Shown here: positions 33,503 to 43,975 of the stretch, piece after piece
Layout of the letters: every line of letters begins with the position of its first letter
Numbering within the stretch: the first letter of the stretch is position 1
Assembly: GCA_029204225.1 (NCBI GenBank)
Contig: CM055108.1
Coordinates: forward strand, 10,766,363 to 10,830,362
Origin: Diphasiastrum complanatum
Lineage: Eukaryota > Streptophyta > Lycopodiopsida > Lycopodiales > Lycopodiaceae
Reading direction: 5' to 3'
Length of the DNA stretch: 64,000 nt
Notes under the pieces: model-generated
What the model was told of the DNA's origin: nothing
The model's input: the letters and a program-made list of their open reading frames with translations, nothing else
Database searches by the model: none
Made by a program: the position numbers and the translations under genes

Positions 33503-36480
33503 ATGACACCTGTAACTCAACTTGGGTCAAATCTTTCGACCTCATCCTCATCTTCAGATACAAACTCTACACAATTAGAATATTGTTCTTTTGAACAAGT
33601 TGATTCACTGGTTGGAGCCAGAATTCCAAGTCATGAAATTTCAACACCTTCTCAACCAGTTCAAGCACCTACTAGTGTCACAGGTTCAATTTATAGATCA
33701 AACTCGAAACAAAAAGTTTATAGTTTAGACTCCAAACAAAAAGAAAAATACAAGAGAGACTTGAGATCTTCACCTATTTTACGAAATCATAAAAAACAGT
33801 TGATTACAAAATCTGAGATTCGAAAGTTACGGAATATTATTTGCTGCTCATCTTGTTGTTTACAAAAATTGAGTATCAAAGAAATTAAAGAATTAAGATC
33901 AAACTTCTTTTTACGAAGTAAGGATGAGAGAAATTAATATATGTGTGCAACAGTGAGGCCAGACAATAACTCTTATTCGTATTTTTTAGATACTTTGGAC
34001 ATTTGTCGCAAAGCTTACAAAGCAGTTCACTCAATCAAAAACTCATGGCTTCAACGAATGCATGCACGACTTTAGAAAGACCTAACATTATGTGGATTCT
34101 TACAGGATCGAACTGTTTTTCCATATGCTTTAAATGCAATTGGTTGGCTAAAACATTTCATAGATGTGCATGGAAAGAAATTGTCTAATTTCTTATATTT
34201 TCACTTGCCAGATAATTTTACAAAATTAGAAATATTTTTGATGTAAAAGAGTTTGTCAAAACAAAAAAAATGTTTCCTATTTGAGTTACTCATATTTTCT
34301 TAGAATTTGAAAAAGAGACTTTGGACTGGTAAAGATTTTCAAAAAATCACGAATGACAGTATGCTCCACTTGCGAGTTGTGAAAGTCTGCAAAAAAACTT
34401 AAAAAGATCAATGATGAGAAAGGAAAATATTAATCAAATTTGTCATTCATTTTTAAACTTTCTGTTTTGAAAAAATTTAAGTTGCAATATTTTTGAATAT
34501 CATTATGATATCATTATTCTATTAAATAAGTTCATTGTATTTTCAGTGGATGCTGCAAAAGCCCTTCAAGTACATAGAAATCAACAAATAGTTGAAAGAC
34601 AAAAGTTGGCCAAGCATCGAAAGAAATGTTTGGAATGTCCACAAAAATATTTGGGCCTTGTTATTGATGGCATGGATCAGAAGAAAACCATGTTGCCTCA
34701 TTTTGTCAGAGTGCCCAAAAACTTGAATGAGGCAGATTTTATTCAGGTTCATCTCGTTGGAGCACTTGTGTTTAATGACACTTTGGAGTCCAAGGTCTTT
34801 TTTAAGTATCCCAATGTTCGAAATGATCCAAATTTGACGATCACCATTGTACATAAGATCATTTGCGAATTTGGTGAAAACCTTCCAGAAATAATTTATT
34901 TGCAGCTTGACAACACTGCTAGGGAAAATAAAAACCAAACTGTTTTTTTGCGACAAAGTCATGGATTTCTATAGTATTTTGCATACGTTCCCGCTCACAC
35001 ATTTTTTGACGGTAAGATTTCTAATATTTTTTAACTTTGTTCTATGTTTAGCATGAGTACTAAAGTATTGCATTACTAAATATTCATGTTTTAGCTAGTG
35101 TTCAGCTTCTAATCACTTGGGTGACCTATGCTCAGCATAGGTGGCCGCACGAGTCCTCTCCTCTAACCTACATTGAGCATAGGTTGTGTTTGGGTCCTGA
35201 GTAACAACCTATGCTCAGCATAGGATGTCCTCGTGATGTTTTTCTTCAGACCACCTAATGACCTATGCTGAGCATAGGTTGCCTCTCTAGTCCTTGTCTC
35301 ACCTAGACATAGGTCGTCACTCGGGTCCTCTAGTCCCACCTATGCTCAGCATAGGATGTCTTTGCATGTTGCTTGCTAACCTTGTCTCACCTATGCTCAA
35401 CATAGGTCGTCACTCGGGTCCTCTAGTCCCACCTATGCTCAGCATAGGATGTTTTCGCATGCTGCTTGCTAACCTATGCTCAGCATAGGTCATTAGGTGA
35501 TTTGAAGAAAAACATTATGAGGACATCCTATGTTGAGCATAGGTTGTTACTCAGGACCTGAATACAACCTATGTTCAGCATAGGTCGTTACTCATATTTC
35601 TCCTTTGTTGCAAGGCTTAGTTTGTGAAAAGTGAAACTTTTGAGACGTTTTAGCAAGAAAGTGTGCTTATAAATCTTTTGAATTTATAATTAAATTTTAC
35701 AAAAATTGCTTATTTTAGTTATGATTTTTAGAGATTTTTCACAAAAACTGCTTGTCTATTTAAAGTTTTTGGTATTTCCATTAAGGTAATGTTTGAAATT
35801 TTCCTAAAGATTCTTTCTCTTCATAGATTCTTAATTGTTTGTGCTAATCTTTGAAATGTTGAGGATTTCGTTTAAAATTTCAGGTAAAACTCAAGATATT
35901 CCTTTGAAGGATAAGAAGAAGTTCATGTACTACTTCACCAGAGGTCAACAACACAAAGTTCTCTGAGCTTTTTATTCATTTAGTTGAGAAGCCTGGCAGG
36001 GGAGACTCACAGTTTAAAATGCAAGAAAAATTGCTTGTTGATCAACCAGATGAGGATGAGGAAGAAGGTTTTGTAAACATGCTTGTAAAAGAGACAGATA
36101 AGTCTCATTCTATTTTCATTTTGAACGAGACTATGATAAAGATTCGACTTTGCCTTGATGAGGCCATCAAAACTTATTTTGATAAAGCTCTAGTTACTTT
36201 GGTATATAATCATAAAACCTATTTTTATTCATGTATATTAATAAGTGTTCCATACTTAGCATAGTGGTTACCTAAATATAAAATTCCCATGAACTTATAA
36301 GTGGAAAACCTTTTTGTAAATTCAATAGTCCTGGACTGAGCATGGCCAATATAAATGCCTTCACTCATTATACTTTAAACCTGTTTTTTGTTTCTGTCCA
36401 AAGCATGAAGCAATGCTTGAAAATGTTCCTAGCTGCTATTGCTGAGGGGAAAGATCCGGTCTACTCATTATGAAGTTTAA
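33503..36480 (+). pseudogene. Multi-exon remnant resembling DUF7869-type transposase proteins
   Basis: 33,503-33,937 ends with a Cys/His-rich IICCSSCCLQ, LSIKEIKELRSNFFL. 33,960-34,230 reads DICRKAYKAVHSIKNSWLQR then ALNAIGWLKHFIDVHGKKL. After a TTTTCAG acceptor (34,545), 34,546-34,975 gives KCLECPQKYLGLVIDGMDQK, KTMLPHFVRVPK, DPNLTITIVHKIICEF and YLQLDNTARENKNQ. The order CC..C, IDGMDQxKT, LPHF, DPNLT and LQLDNxxRENKN is that of DUF7869-type proteins, considered transposase-derived; this is from memory and unverified. A GTAAGA donor (35,012) and TTTCAG acceptor (35,883) bound a putative 872-bp intron holding the palindrome array. 35,884-36,240 and 36,400-36,480 continue in broken frames. Confidence 0.6.
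35125..35584. repeat. Palindrome array built on CCTATGCTCAGCATAGG
   Basis: The 17-bp near-perfect palindrome CCTATGCTCAGCATAGG, or a close variant, occurs at 35,125, 35,167, 35,208, 35,262, 35,339, 35,390, 35,432, 35,473, 35,527 and 35,568, plus a shortened copy at 35,302. At a higher level 35,167-35,280 and 35,471-35,584 form an inverted repeat of 114 bp. The inner 80 bp differ at only five positions by my count, all transitions. The loop holds two ~90-bp direct repeats. Spacing is irregular (about 40-77 bp). It lies in the putative intron of the DUF7869-like gene. Confidence 0.9.
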
Positions 36481-36639
36481 AATCTGTATCTATTGGATCT
36501 CGCAAGCCTGCTTCTACCACTACTCAGGTCTTAAAGTCAGCCACTGAAAATGTTGAGGATACTATAGTTGCCCCTCATCCCCCCAAAAAAAGATCACATA
36601 ATATTTATGAATTCTCTCCCACTGGACCCAAGGCCCACC

Positions 36640-37690
36640 CAAAACCCATGGCTACACATCGCCACAAGTCCATTCCATCAACTAAAAGCAAGAAAACTGT
36701 GACTGAACCCTCGATGTCTTTACCTAGTGCTTCCATCCATCCCTTACAAGCCTAGCTCTAATATTGTTAAATTAAGGGAAGTTATTCATAAAACAAAAAA
36801 AAATTAGAGAAAAAAAGTTATTTATAGATATAAACCAGTGTGATAGGCCACTTGTAGACCCAATAACAAGAGATAGGCTAATGGAAGTAAAAAAACCAAA
36901 TGAAACACATGTACATAATCTAAAAATAAAATTTAAAGATCATATACAAACCATAAATATCCCATTTTTTATTTTGGTTGATCCCAACGAATGCAACGAC
37001 GTTGCAAATTTTGATTTTTTTTTATTAGATTCATATCATTTTTTTTTGTTCTTGGGGACATACACAATTTACAAGCCCAAAAATAGTTATCTCAAGAGTG
37101 CCCCTCTATTCTTTTCTTTCGAACTATGAGTGCAATTGCATTTGCTGGCCTGACAGTGGAAGAAGCAAAATTATTGGCTTGGGACCATAATATTGATCAA
37201 GACTACCGGATGAAGATGACCGTCATACAAAGAATCCAATTCTTTCACAAAGAATATACGAGAGTCTCCAAAGCACGAGATGTAAATCAACTAGAGCTGA
37301 AAGCACTTTGTGCTCAAGAGATAGGCCTATCTTTTAATTCAAAACATCCTATGCAGAGCCTTACAACATGCTAATTTTTTTCAGCCTGCTTTCTGTAGTG
37401 GCCAGGTAATTTTTCTTGTTATGCTCATCGTAGAATGCTCTGGTCATAATATATGTTACAATCTTTTCAAATTGTTTTTATTAGACTAAAATTTTGAAGT
37501 CAATTTCAATACTCTCCTTATTGCTTATCAAATAATTGAAACTCTTTTTCATTTTAGGTGTGGGCCCTTGTTGATAAAATTTTTGACAAATGGAAAAATT
37601 TTCAAATAAAAGACCAACTTGCTCAAGGTGGCTCAAAGTCAAAGAAGAAAGTTGTCAGTACTCAAACTCTGAAGCCAATCCCTACATAAA
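36640..37690 (+). pseudogene. Shared 3' module, plus-strand copy
   Basis: Starts at MATHRHKSIPSTKSKK, then SMSLPSASIHPL; later AFAGLTVEEAKLLAWDHNID, QDYRMKMTVIQRIQFFHKEY, TRVSKARDVNQLELKALCAQ; then an intron-like gap (GTAATTTTTC ... TTTTAG) and VWALVDKIFDKWKNFQIK. The same module lies antisense at 39,718-40,690 with roughly 85% DNA similarity by eye, including non-coding parts. Here it follows the DUF7869-like gene; there it follows the TNP2 transposase. Function unknown. The coding frames are broken in both copies. Confidence 0.6.
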
Positions 37691-37739
37691 TGAGAATATT
37701 AGAGTGGAAGTAGCTCTTCAGAGCTAATAATATGTGTTC

Positions 37740-39116
37740 TTTCTAGAGTCGTCAATGATCAAAGTGGAGCTGAAGAAGAACTTGCAGCACCAAATGAAGC
37801 TGCAACATTCAACAAAAGAACCAGAATTGCCCTTCATTTCATAAAAATAGATGTAACAAATGAAGTGTTAAGAGAGATCAGTACATGCACCACTGCCAAG
37901 GAGCTTGGAACACTCTAAAAACAATCTATGCAATTACGAATACTTCTAGATTGCTTACACTTAGAAACCAAATCTTTCTAAGTTATCAGAGAGTAGATGA
38001 GAGTGCTTCATCATATGTAATGAGAGTAAAGGATCTTCATCAAGAGTTAGCTAGTATTGGAGATGCTCTTAAGAACACTGAACTTGTTCAAGTAGTCCTT
38101 AATGGACTTAGAGATGAGTATGACAATATTGTGCAAACTTATGCTATCATGGAGGAACTTCCATCCTTGGAGACATTGCAAGGTTTTCTCATTGCTGAAG
38201 AAAGTAGGCAAGAGAACAAGATGTTGAGTCAACAGACTTTCATTAAAAGATGGTGGAGATGACAAAGCACTCTTCATCAGAGACAAGTCAAGAGGCAAGG
38301 GCAAAGGTCAATAACACTTCAAGAAGGACAAAGCCAAAGAAAGTGGTGAGGATTAGTCCTCACAATTTGCAACTTCCAATAGCAAGAAGAAGCTGTCAAA
38401 GATCAAGTATTTTTTCTGTGGCAAGAAAGGACACTATGCATCAAACTGTTTCAAGAAGAAGAACCAATCTAAGCAAGATAACCTTACTAATGAGGATGAG
38501 TGTGAGGGTGTTGAGAGTGAAAGAGAGGATTCTTTAATGATGTCTAGTTTTTCATCTTTTCCTTTTAAGAATGAAGAAGTCTGGTGGATAGATAGTCTGG
38601 CTAGTTCCCATATGTCTAGTTCTAGAAACTCTTTTACAAGTCCCATGCCATATCTAGGTGCAAAGAAATCAATCTATACTACTAATGATGTAGAGTGTAG
38701 ATTGAAGGAATAGGTAGTATTCCACTTCATGCATCATCATCAAAATCTTTTTGTTTGCATGATGTACTCTATGTACCTGGACTAACCAAGAATCTCATTA
38801 GTGTAGTACAGTTATTTGATAGTGGATTGGATGTCAAGTTTCAAGTTGACAAGTGTATAATCTCAAGAGAAAATGAAGTTATTGCTAGTGGATCTAGAAT
38901 TGGAAAGTTGTACAAACTAGATTCTAGGGAGAGTGCTAACATTTCAGATATTGCTTATGAGACCAAGGTTCTTCAAGAAGATCTGTGGCATTAGAGATTG
39001 GGACATCCCAATTTCAAAGCTATGCAATTTATGGTCAAGAAAGAAAAAGTTGTTGGACTACCAAAGACATTATCAAAGGAGCTTCAACCTTGTGAAGCTT
39101 GTGTTTTGGCCCACTT
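37740..39116 (+). pseudogene. Copia Q gag-protease-pre-integrase fragment
   Basis: Gag: TFNKRTRIALHFIKIDVTNE, AWNTLKTIYAITNTSRLLTL, LKNTELVQVVLNGLRDEY, SLETLQGFLIAEESRQ. After frame changes: knuckle FFCGKKGHYASNC, then protease WWIDSLASSHMSS, whose catalytic D-S-G is D-S-L. Then LHDVLYVPGLTKNLISVVQL, IGKLYKLDSRES, and pre-integrase RLGHPNFKAMQFMVKKE ending CEACVLAHL at ~39,116. Integrase, RT and RNase H are missing. It fills the space between the two shared-module copies. Confidence 0.85.
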
Positions 39117-39717
39117 GTAATGCCACTATTGAGCCAAAATAGAGTAAGAGGCTAAACTCGTGCCAATTAGAGTGTAGACAAGTGTAATGCTTTTGTTTGA
39201 TGAATTCTAAGAGGTCCAATAGGATTTAGAGGTGAAACCATGAGAGGTCCAATAGAATTTGAGGTTTGCTTGAAAATGGTCCAATAGAATTAAGAGGTGC
39301 ATGGATCAATGGTCCAATAGGATTAAGAGGTGGCAAAGTGTGGTCCAATCATAGTTAAGCATAGTGGTAGCTCGTGGATCTACTAGTATCATTGTACTCC
39401 TCATTTGGATCTAATTGATTTTGAGATTGAGTGGATTTTGAGTGTAATTGGATTTCTAGCTTTCTCTCTCTACCCGAGAGCTCATGATGATTTTCTCTCT
39501 CTACCGGAGGAGAGCAGCCTGTTTTTACTTAGAATAATCTTTGAATACTTCTCACACGTGTGAGTGAGAGTTGGAAGTGATTGAATGCATGTAGTAGTGT
39601 GTTTTTGCCATAGAATTAAAGATAGATCTTGAATCTCAATCTAATCTTGATCTTGGTGCATCTACACATCTTAGGAGATCACAAGTACATGTTGTGGACA
39701 GTCCACACATGTGAAAA
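39117..39717 (+). repeat. LTR-like tail of copia Q with a 32-bp minisatellite
   Basis: Non-coding; abuts the antisense module at 39,718. GGTCCAATAG begins units at 39,213, 39,246, 39,279 and 39,311, with a partial fifth (GGTCCAATC) at 39,342, a period of 31-33 bp. CTCTCTCTACC occurs twice (39,460 and 39,504). Its end resembles copia leader sequence at 9,840-9,930. LTR ends not defined. Confidence 0.5.
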
Positions 39718-40690
39718 CAACATTGGCGAGGCACCTTGAGCAGGTTGGCATTTTATTTGAAAATTTTCCCACTTGTCAAAAATTTTATCAACAAGTGCCC
39801 ATACCTAAAATCAAAAAAGTTTTTAATTATTTGACAAGCAATTTCAGAAACATTAAAATAACGTTCAAAATTCTCATTCTGATGAAAACAATTTATGAAG
39901 AGGATAACGTGAATTTTGATCAAAGCATTCCATAACAAGCATAGCAAAAAAAATTACCTGGCCACTTTGAAAAGCAAGTTGAAAAAAGTTATCGTATTTT
40001 GTAAGGTTTTGCATAGGATTCTTTGAATCAAACAACAAGCCAGTCTCTTGAGCACAAAGTGCCTTAAGTTCCAATTGATTTACATCTCTAGCTTTGGAGA
40101 CTCTTGTATATTCTTTGTGAAAAAACTGTATCCTCTAAATGATAGTCATCTTCATCCGGTAGTCATGATCGATATTATGATCCCATGTAAGCAATTTTGC
40201 TTCTTCCACTGTCAGGTCAACAAATGCAATGGCTTGGGATAATTGTTTCCGGGCTTGTAAACTGTGTATGCCCCCAAGAACAAAAAATGATATGAATCTA
40301 AGACAGAAAAATCAAAATTTGCAGCATCATTGCATTATGTGGGATCAACTCAAAAAACAAAAGACGTTACTCTAGCTTGTGTATTATCTTTAAATTTTAT
40401 TTTTAAACTATGTACATGGATTTCATTAGGTTCTCGTACTTCCATTGGCCTATCTCTTGTTAGTGGGTCTACATGTGGCTTGTCACATTGATCTATATCC
40501 AAATTAATGTTGTTTCTCTATTTTTTTTGTTTTATGAATATTACCTCTTAATTTAGCAATCTTAGAGTTGTCTTCTAGGGGGTGGATGAAAGCATCAGAC
40601 AAAGATAAAGAAGGCTCATTCACATTTTTTTGCTTTCTGCTAAAGAAATGGATTTGTGGCGATGTGTAGCCATGATTTCTGGTCGTGGAG
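39718..40690 (-). pseudogene. Shared 3' module, minus-strand copy
   Basis: On the minus strand: MATHRHKSISLAESKK, PSLSLSDAFIHPLEDNSK, then AIAFVDLTVEEAKLLTWDHN, IDHDYRMKMTII, TRVSKARDVNQLELKALCAQ and DNFFQLAFQSGQ, followed by GTAATT. After an intron-like gap comes GTATGGGCACTTGTTGATAA (WALVDKIFDKWENFQIK). It lacks ~45 bp present in the plus copy near 37,105-37,130. It is the 3' continuation of the TNP2 gene at 40.7-42.6 kb. Confidence 0.6.
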
Positions 40691-42613
40691 CAGATGGATC
40701 TATTTGAAACAAAACTTCGGTAACATAAAATAGAGATTCTTGCACTAACCATCCCTTTGACATGCTTCCCTCTGGTCTTGCCTTCTGACGCACAAAATCT
40801 TTCAACACTTTCATGAATCTCTCCAAGAAAAACTTCCACTTACAAAACATTTTAACGCATTAATGAGAGCATTTTGTTATTAATTTAAAAGAATCACACT
40901 ACATTTATTGAAACCATTAAAATCAAAATCATGTGTATTAGATCTTGAATGCACAAGACCAACAATACCACCTTCTTGGACCAGGTGCACAAGCATATGC
41001 ACCTGTATGTCTAGGATAGAAGTTGGAAAATTAGTCTCAAGCATACATACAGCCTCCACCATATCTTCTTGTTTTGTTTGCATATATATCTCACGAATCT
41101 CCTTATCACTTATCCATCTACATCATGTTTGTAGTATAACTAGATTTTAGTACGTTCATATGATTTTATCAAACTTGTATTAGAAATTAAAACACGCAAT
41201 TGGCATCAAATATCAATGTGAACAAAAAAATTTAAGTACCTGACAACGGATGCTAATTTGTAAATGGCATCATGAAGTTGATCGGTTAGAAAGCCACGAA
41301 TGCACATTGGAAATATGTACTCGACCATCTTCAACCAATCATGAGATTTTAGGCCATGGAGTTTTCCTTCCCTTCAGTTGTGACTGATGTTCGTAGTGAA
41401 TGAGCAAAACCTGTTGGTGTTTTCATCTGGCAAATGATTGATCGTACATACTTATACTCTTCTTTCATAAGAATCCAAGGGGCTCTTGGAATATTATAGG
41501 TTTTTCCATCAATACATAATTTTGGCCAATACTCTTTATTTGTTTTTGATTCTTGTCGATCATGTTTGGCAGAAATAGTATCTTTGTCGCCCACCAAGTG
41601 TTTCCATAATGATTCACCCACATTTTCTAATGTGCATACGATCAAGCAAGTGATTGATCAAAAGGTTATTCCAATATGGTAAACAATGAAAGATGGATAG
41701 TCTTTTCATACCATTGATTGGCTTAGTCTCGGATTCAATCCAAAGCTTGTGCCAATCTACCACGGACATTCTCTCTGGAGGCATTCTTGTTTCTGATCTT
41801 CCTCCAAAGCCTCTTCTATGAGCATTTCTAAATGGATGATTTTTATCATGCAAGCACTTGCGATGATTTTCATATAAAACTTTGTTTAAATGACGTGAGT
41901 GTCGAGCATCAATATATGGTCCACAAATGAGACACGCATGATATCCAAAAGTTGTAAAACCTAAAAGAATCAAATCCAATTCGTGTTATAAATAAAAAAA
42001 AATTTAAGAATAAATATTGCATGCATAAAAAATAAATATTCAAAAATTACAAGTGATTTCATTTTATAGTCACCTAAACAATCGCCCAATCCTGGATAGT
42101 CATGTATAGTCCACATTAAAATCGCGCGCAACAAAAATGTATTGTCTTGAAGTGGACGTGAGATGTCATATGCTTGGACTCCCTTCCATAGTAGTTATAG
42201 TTTTTCAATCAATGGTGCAAAGTAGATATCCATATTTTTTACTTCATGTTTTCCAGGAATTAGAAGTGCTTAGCATGAGATGTCCTTTTTTAATGCTTAG
42301 CCAAGGTGGAATGTTATAGTTGACCAACACCACTAGCCAAGTAGACCAAGTGCTTGACATTTTTCCAAAGGGGTTAACCTCGTCTGTTGCAAGTCCAAAT
42401 CTTATATTTCTTGTTTCACTTGCGAAACATGGATATTCTTTGTCAATGTGTTTCCATGTAGGAGAGTCTGAGGGTACTCTCATGATCTCATCCAAAGAAC
42501 GATGACTAGCATGCCAATTCACAAGTTTTGCAAGAGACTTGCAATGAAACAATCGTTGCAATTGTGGGATTATTAGAAAGTGTCGTAACACCTTGCATGG
42601 GATAGTGGGCCCT
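40691..42613 (-). pseudogene. CACTA (En/Spm) TNP2 transposase, 5'-truncated
   Basis: On the minus strand: VLRHFLIIPQLQRLFHCKSL, SPTWKHIDKEYPCFAS, RFGLATDEVNPFG, VVLVNYNIPPWL (42,595-42,300); then in another frame LLRAILMWTIHDYPGLGD, carrying the catalytic Asp region. An intron (42,075-41,970, GTGACT..TTTTAG) leads to TTFGYHACLICGPYIDARHS, KNHPFRNAHRRGFGGRSE, LSIFHCLPYWNNLLINHLLD, RMHI. A frame change gives KNVGESLWKHLVGDK and LHGLKSHDWLKMVEYIFPMC; last is DUF4218 (FPTSILDIQVHMLVHLVQEG, RQKARPEGSMSKGWLVQESL). Cut at ~42,613 by the copia R LTR. No CACTA termini found. Confidence 0.85.
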
Positions 42614-43317
42614 TGTAAGTCGTCTCGATATCAATTCAATGAACAAGGCTCTCTAGAGGTTTCTAGGCTGAATCTAGATGGATCTTGCGCACAAGCCCTT
42701 GAAGTTATTTCAGCTTCCATGAACCCAAACCACAATCTAAAAAATGAATTATGAAATTTGAAACTTGAAAAGTTGGATAACTCTAAGTTGCAAGCTGGCA
42801 AGTTGCAACTTAGCCCATTGTTCAAATTTCAAAGCTTGGCCAAGTTAAATATTGAAGTTATTGAAGTTTGAAGTTGTGAATCTCAAATCCAATATATTAA
42901 GTTATAAATTTCAAACTTGCAAAGAGTCAAATTTCAGGTTAAAATAATGTGTCATGTACTTGTTAAAACTTATACAAGCACCTTAACTTATGACACTTAA
43001 AATAAATTGTAGCCCATCAAAAAGATGGTTTTAAACAGGTTATGCACTTTACTGTTGATGGCCTAAAATTACAAGTGCATGTCAAATACCTCCAAATTGG
43101 CCTTTGAAGGGTATGACTGGCATCAAATTTTAGCACTGTTGTGTGAAAAAATTCAACTAGCTTTGTTATTTTGGTCATATTTGTATATGAGGCCAATTTT
43201 TACATTAGACTTAGAGTTTGACTTTTCAAAGTTATATTAGTCTAAAAGCATTTGAATAAACACTTTTTGAGAGTCATGTTATGGATTTGGATCTTGATTC
43301 ATTTGAAATTCTTCACA
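42614..43317 (+). repeat. 5' LTR of copia R
   Basis: The right end CA abuts the primer-binding site. The left end is placed at TGTAAGTC (42,614), where TNP2 similarity stops, giving 704 bp. The last 45 bp match the LTR end at 10,805-10,850. AT-rich, with repeated CAAGTT/GAAATTT words. Confidence 0.6.
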
Positions 43318-43329
43318 TGGTATCAGAAC
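43318..43329 (+). promoter_or_regulatory. Primer-binding site of copia R
   Basis: TGGTATCAGAAC, one base from the initiator-Met site. The following leader matches 10,863-10,950 until T1 interrupts it at 43,418. Confidence 0.85.
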
Positions 43330-43417
43330 TTGTGTTGCAGGCTATGAAAGGATCAAGCACATCTATCAAGGATTTGGAGGAGATATCAATGCTAGAGCAT
43401 GCTAGATTGACTTCTAC

Positions 43418-43454
43418 CATTAGGGCCCTTTTTGGACTCAAAAAGGGCCTCTTC
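43418..43454 (+). repeat. Left terminal inverted repeat of T1
   Basis: CATTAGGGCCCTTTTTGGAC followed by TCAAAAAGGGCCTCTTC. It contains an internal hairpin, GGCCCTTTTT / AAAAAGGGCC around a 6-base loop. An 18-bp palindrome CACTAATTATAATTAGTG (43,454-43,471) follows. Confidence 0.9.
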
Positions 43455-43767
43455 ACTAATTATAATTAGTGTTAATGACGACACGTGTCCCAACAAAATA
43501 TTGACAACTGAGAGGGAATGGTCCATATGACATGGCAAATTCAATGGTGCAGATTAAATCAAGTGTGGGCCCACAAAGTACACCTCTAACATTAACCCTA
43601 CATTAACCCTAGATAAAGCAATAACTATGCCTACAAGTTAACATCAACTAGCCTGTCTATCTACTAGCAGCCATATCCGAAGTGAGCCTAGTCCTTATTT
43701 CAAATTTTGAATGTTCACAAGCTTGTATCTCTCATCTCTCTCTCATTTTGTAGTCTCTCTCTAAACG

Positions 43768-43873
<106 letters not shown>

Positions 43874-43975
43874 CTGTATACTCCACAAATATTCTATTTT
43901 TTTTATTTTGGTTCATCTTATCTGAAGATCTACACACTATTTCGCATATCCTACATTATCATTACATCATCCATT

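Noticed and set aside
35125-35584. CRISPR array
   Set aside because: The repeats are palindromic with irregular spacing and related spacers, and the DNA is clearly plant nuclear.
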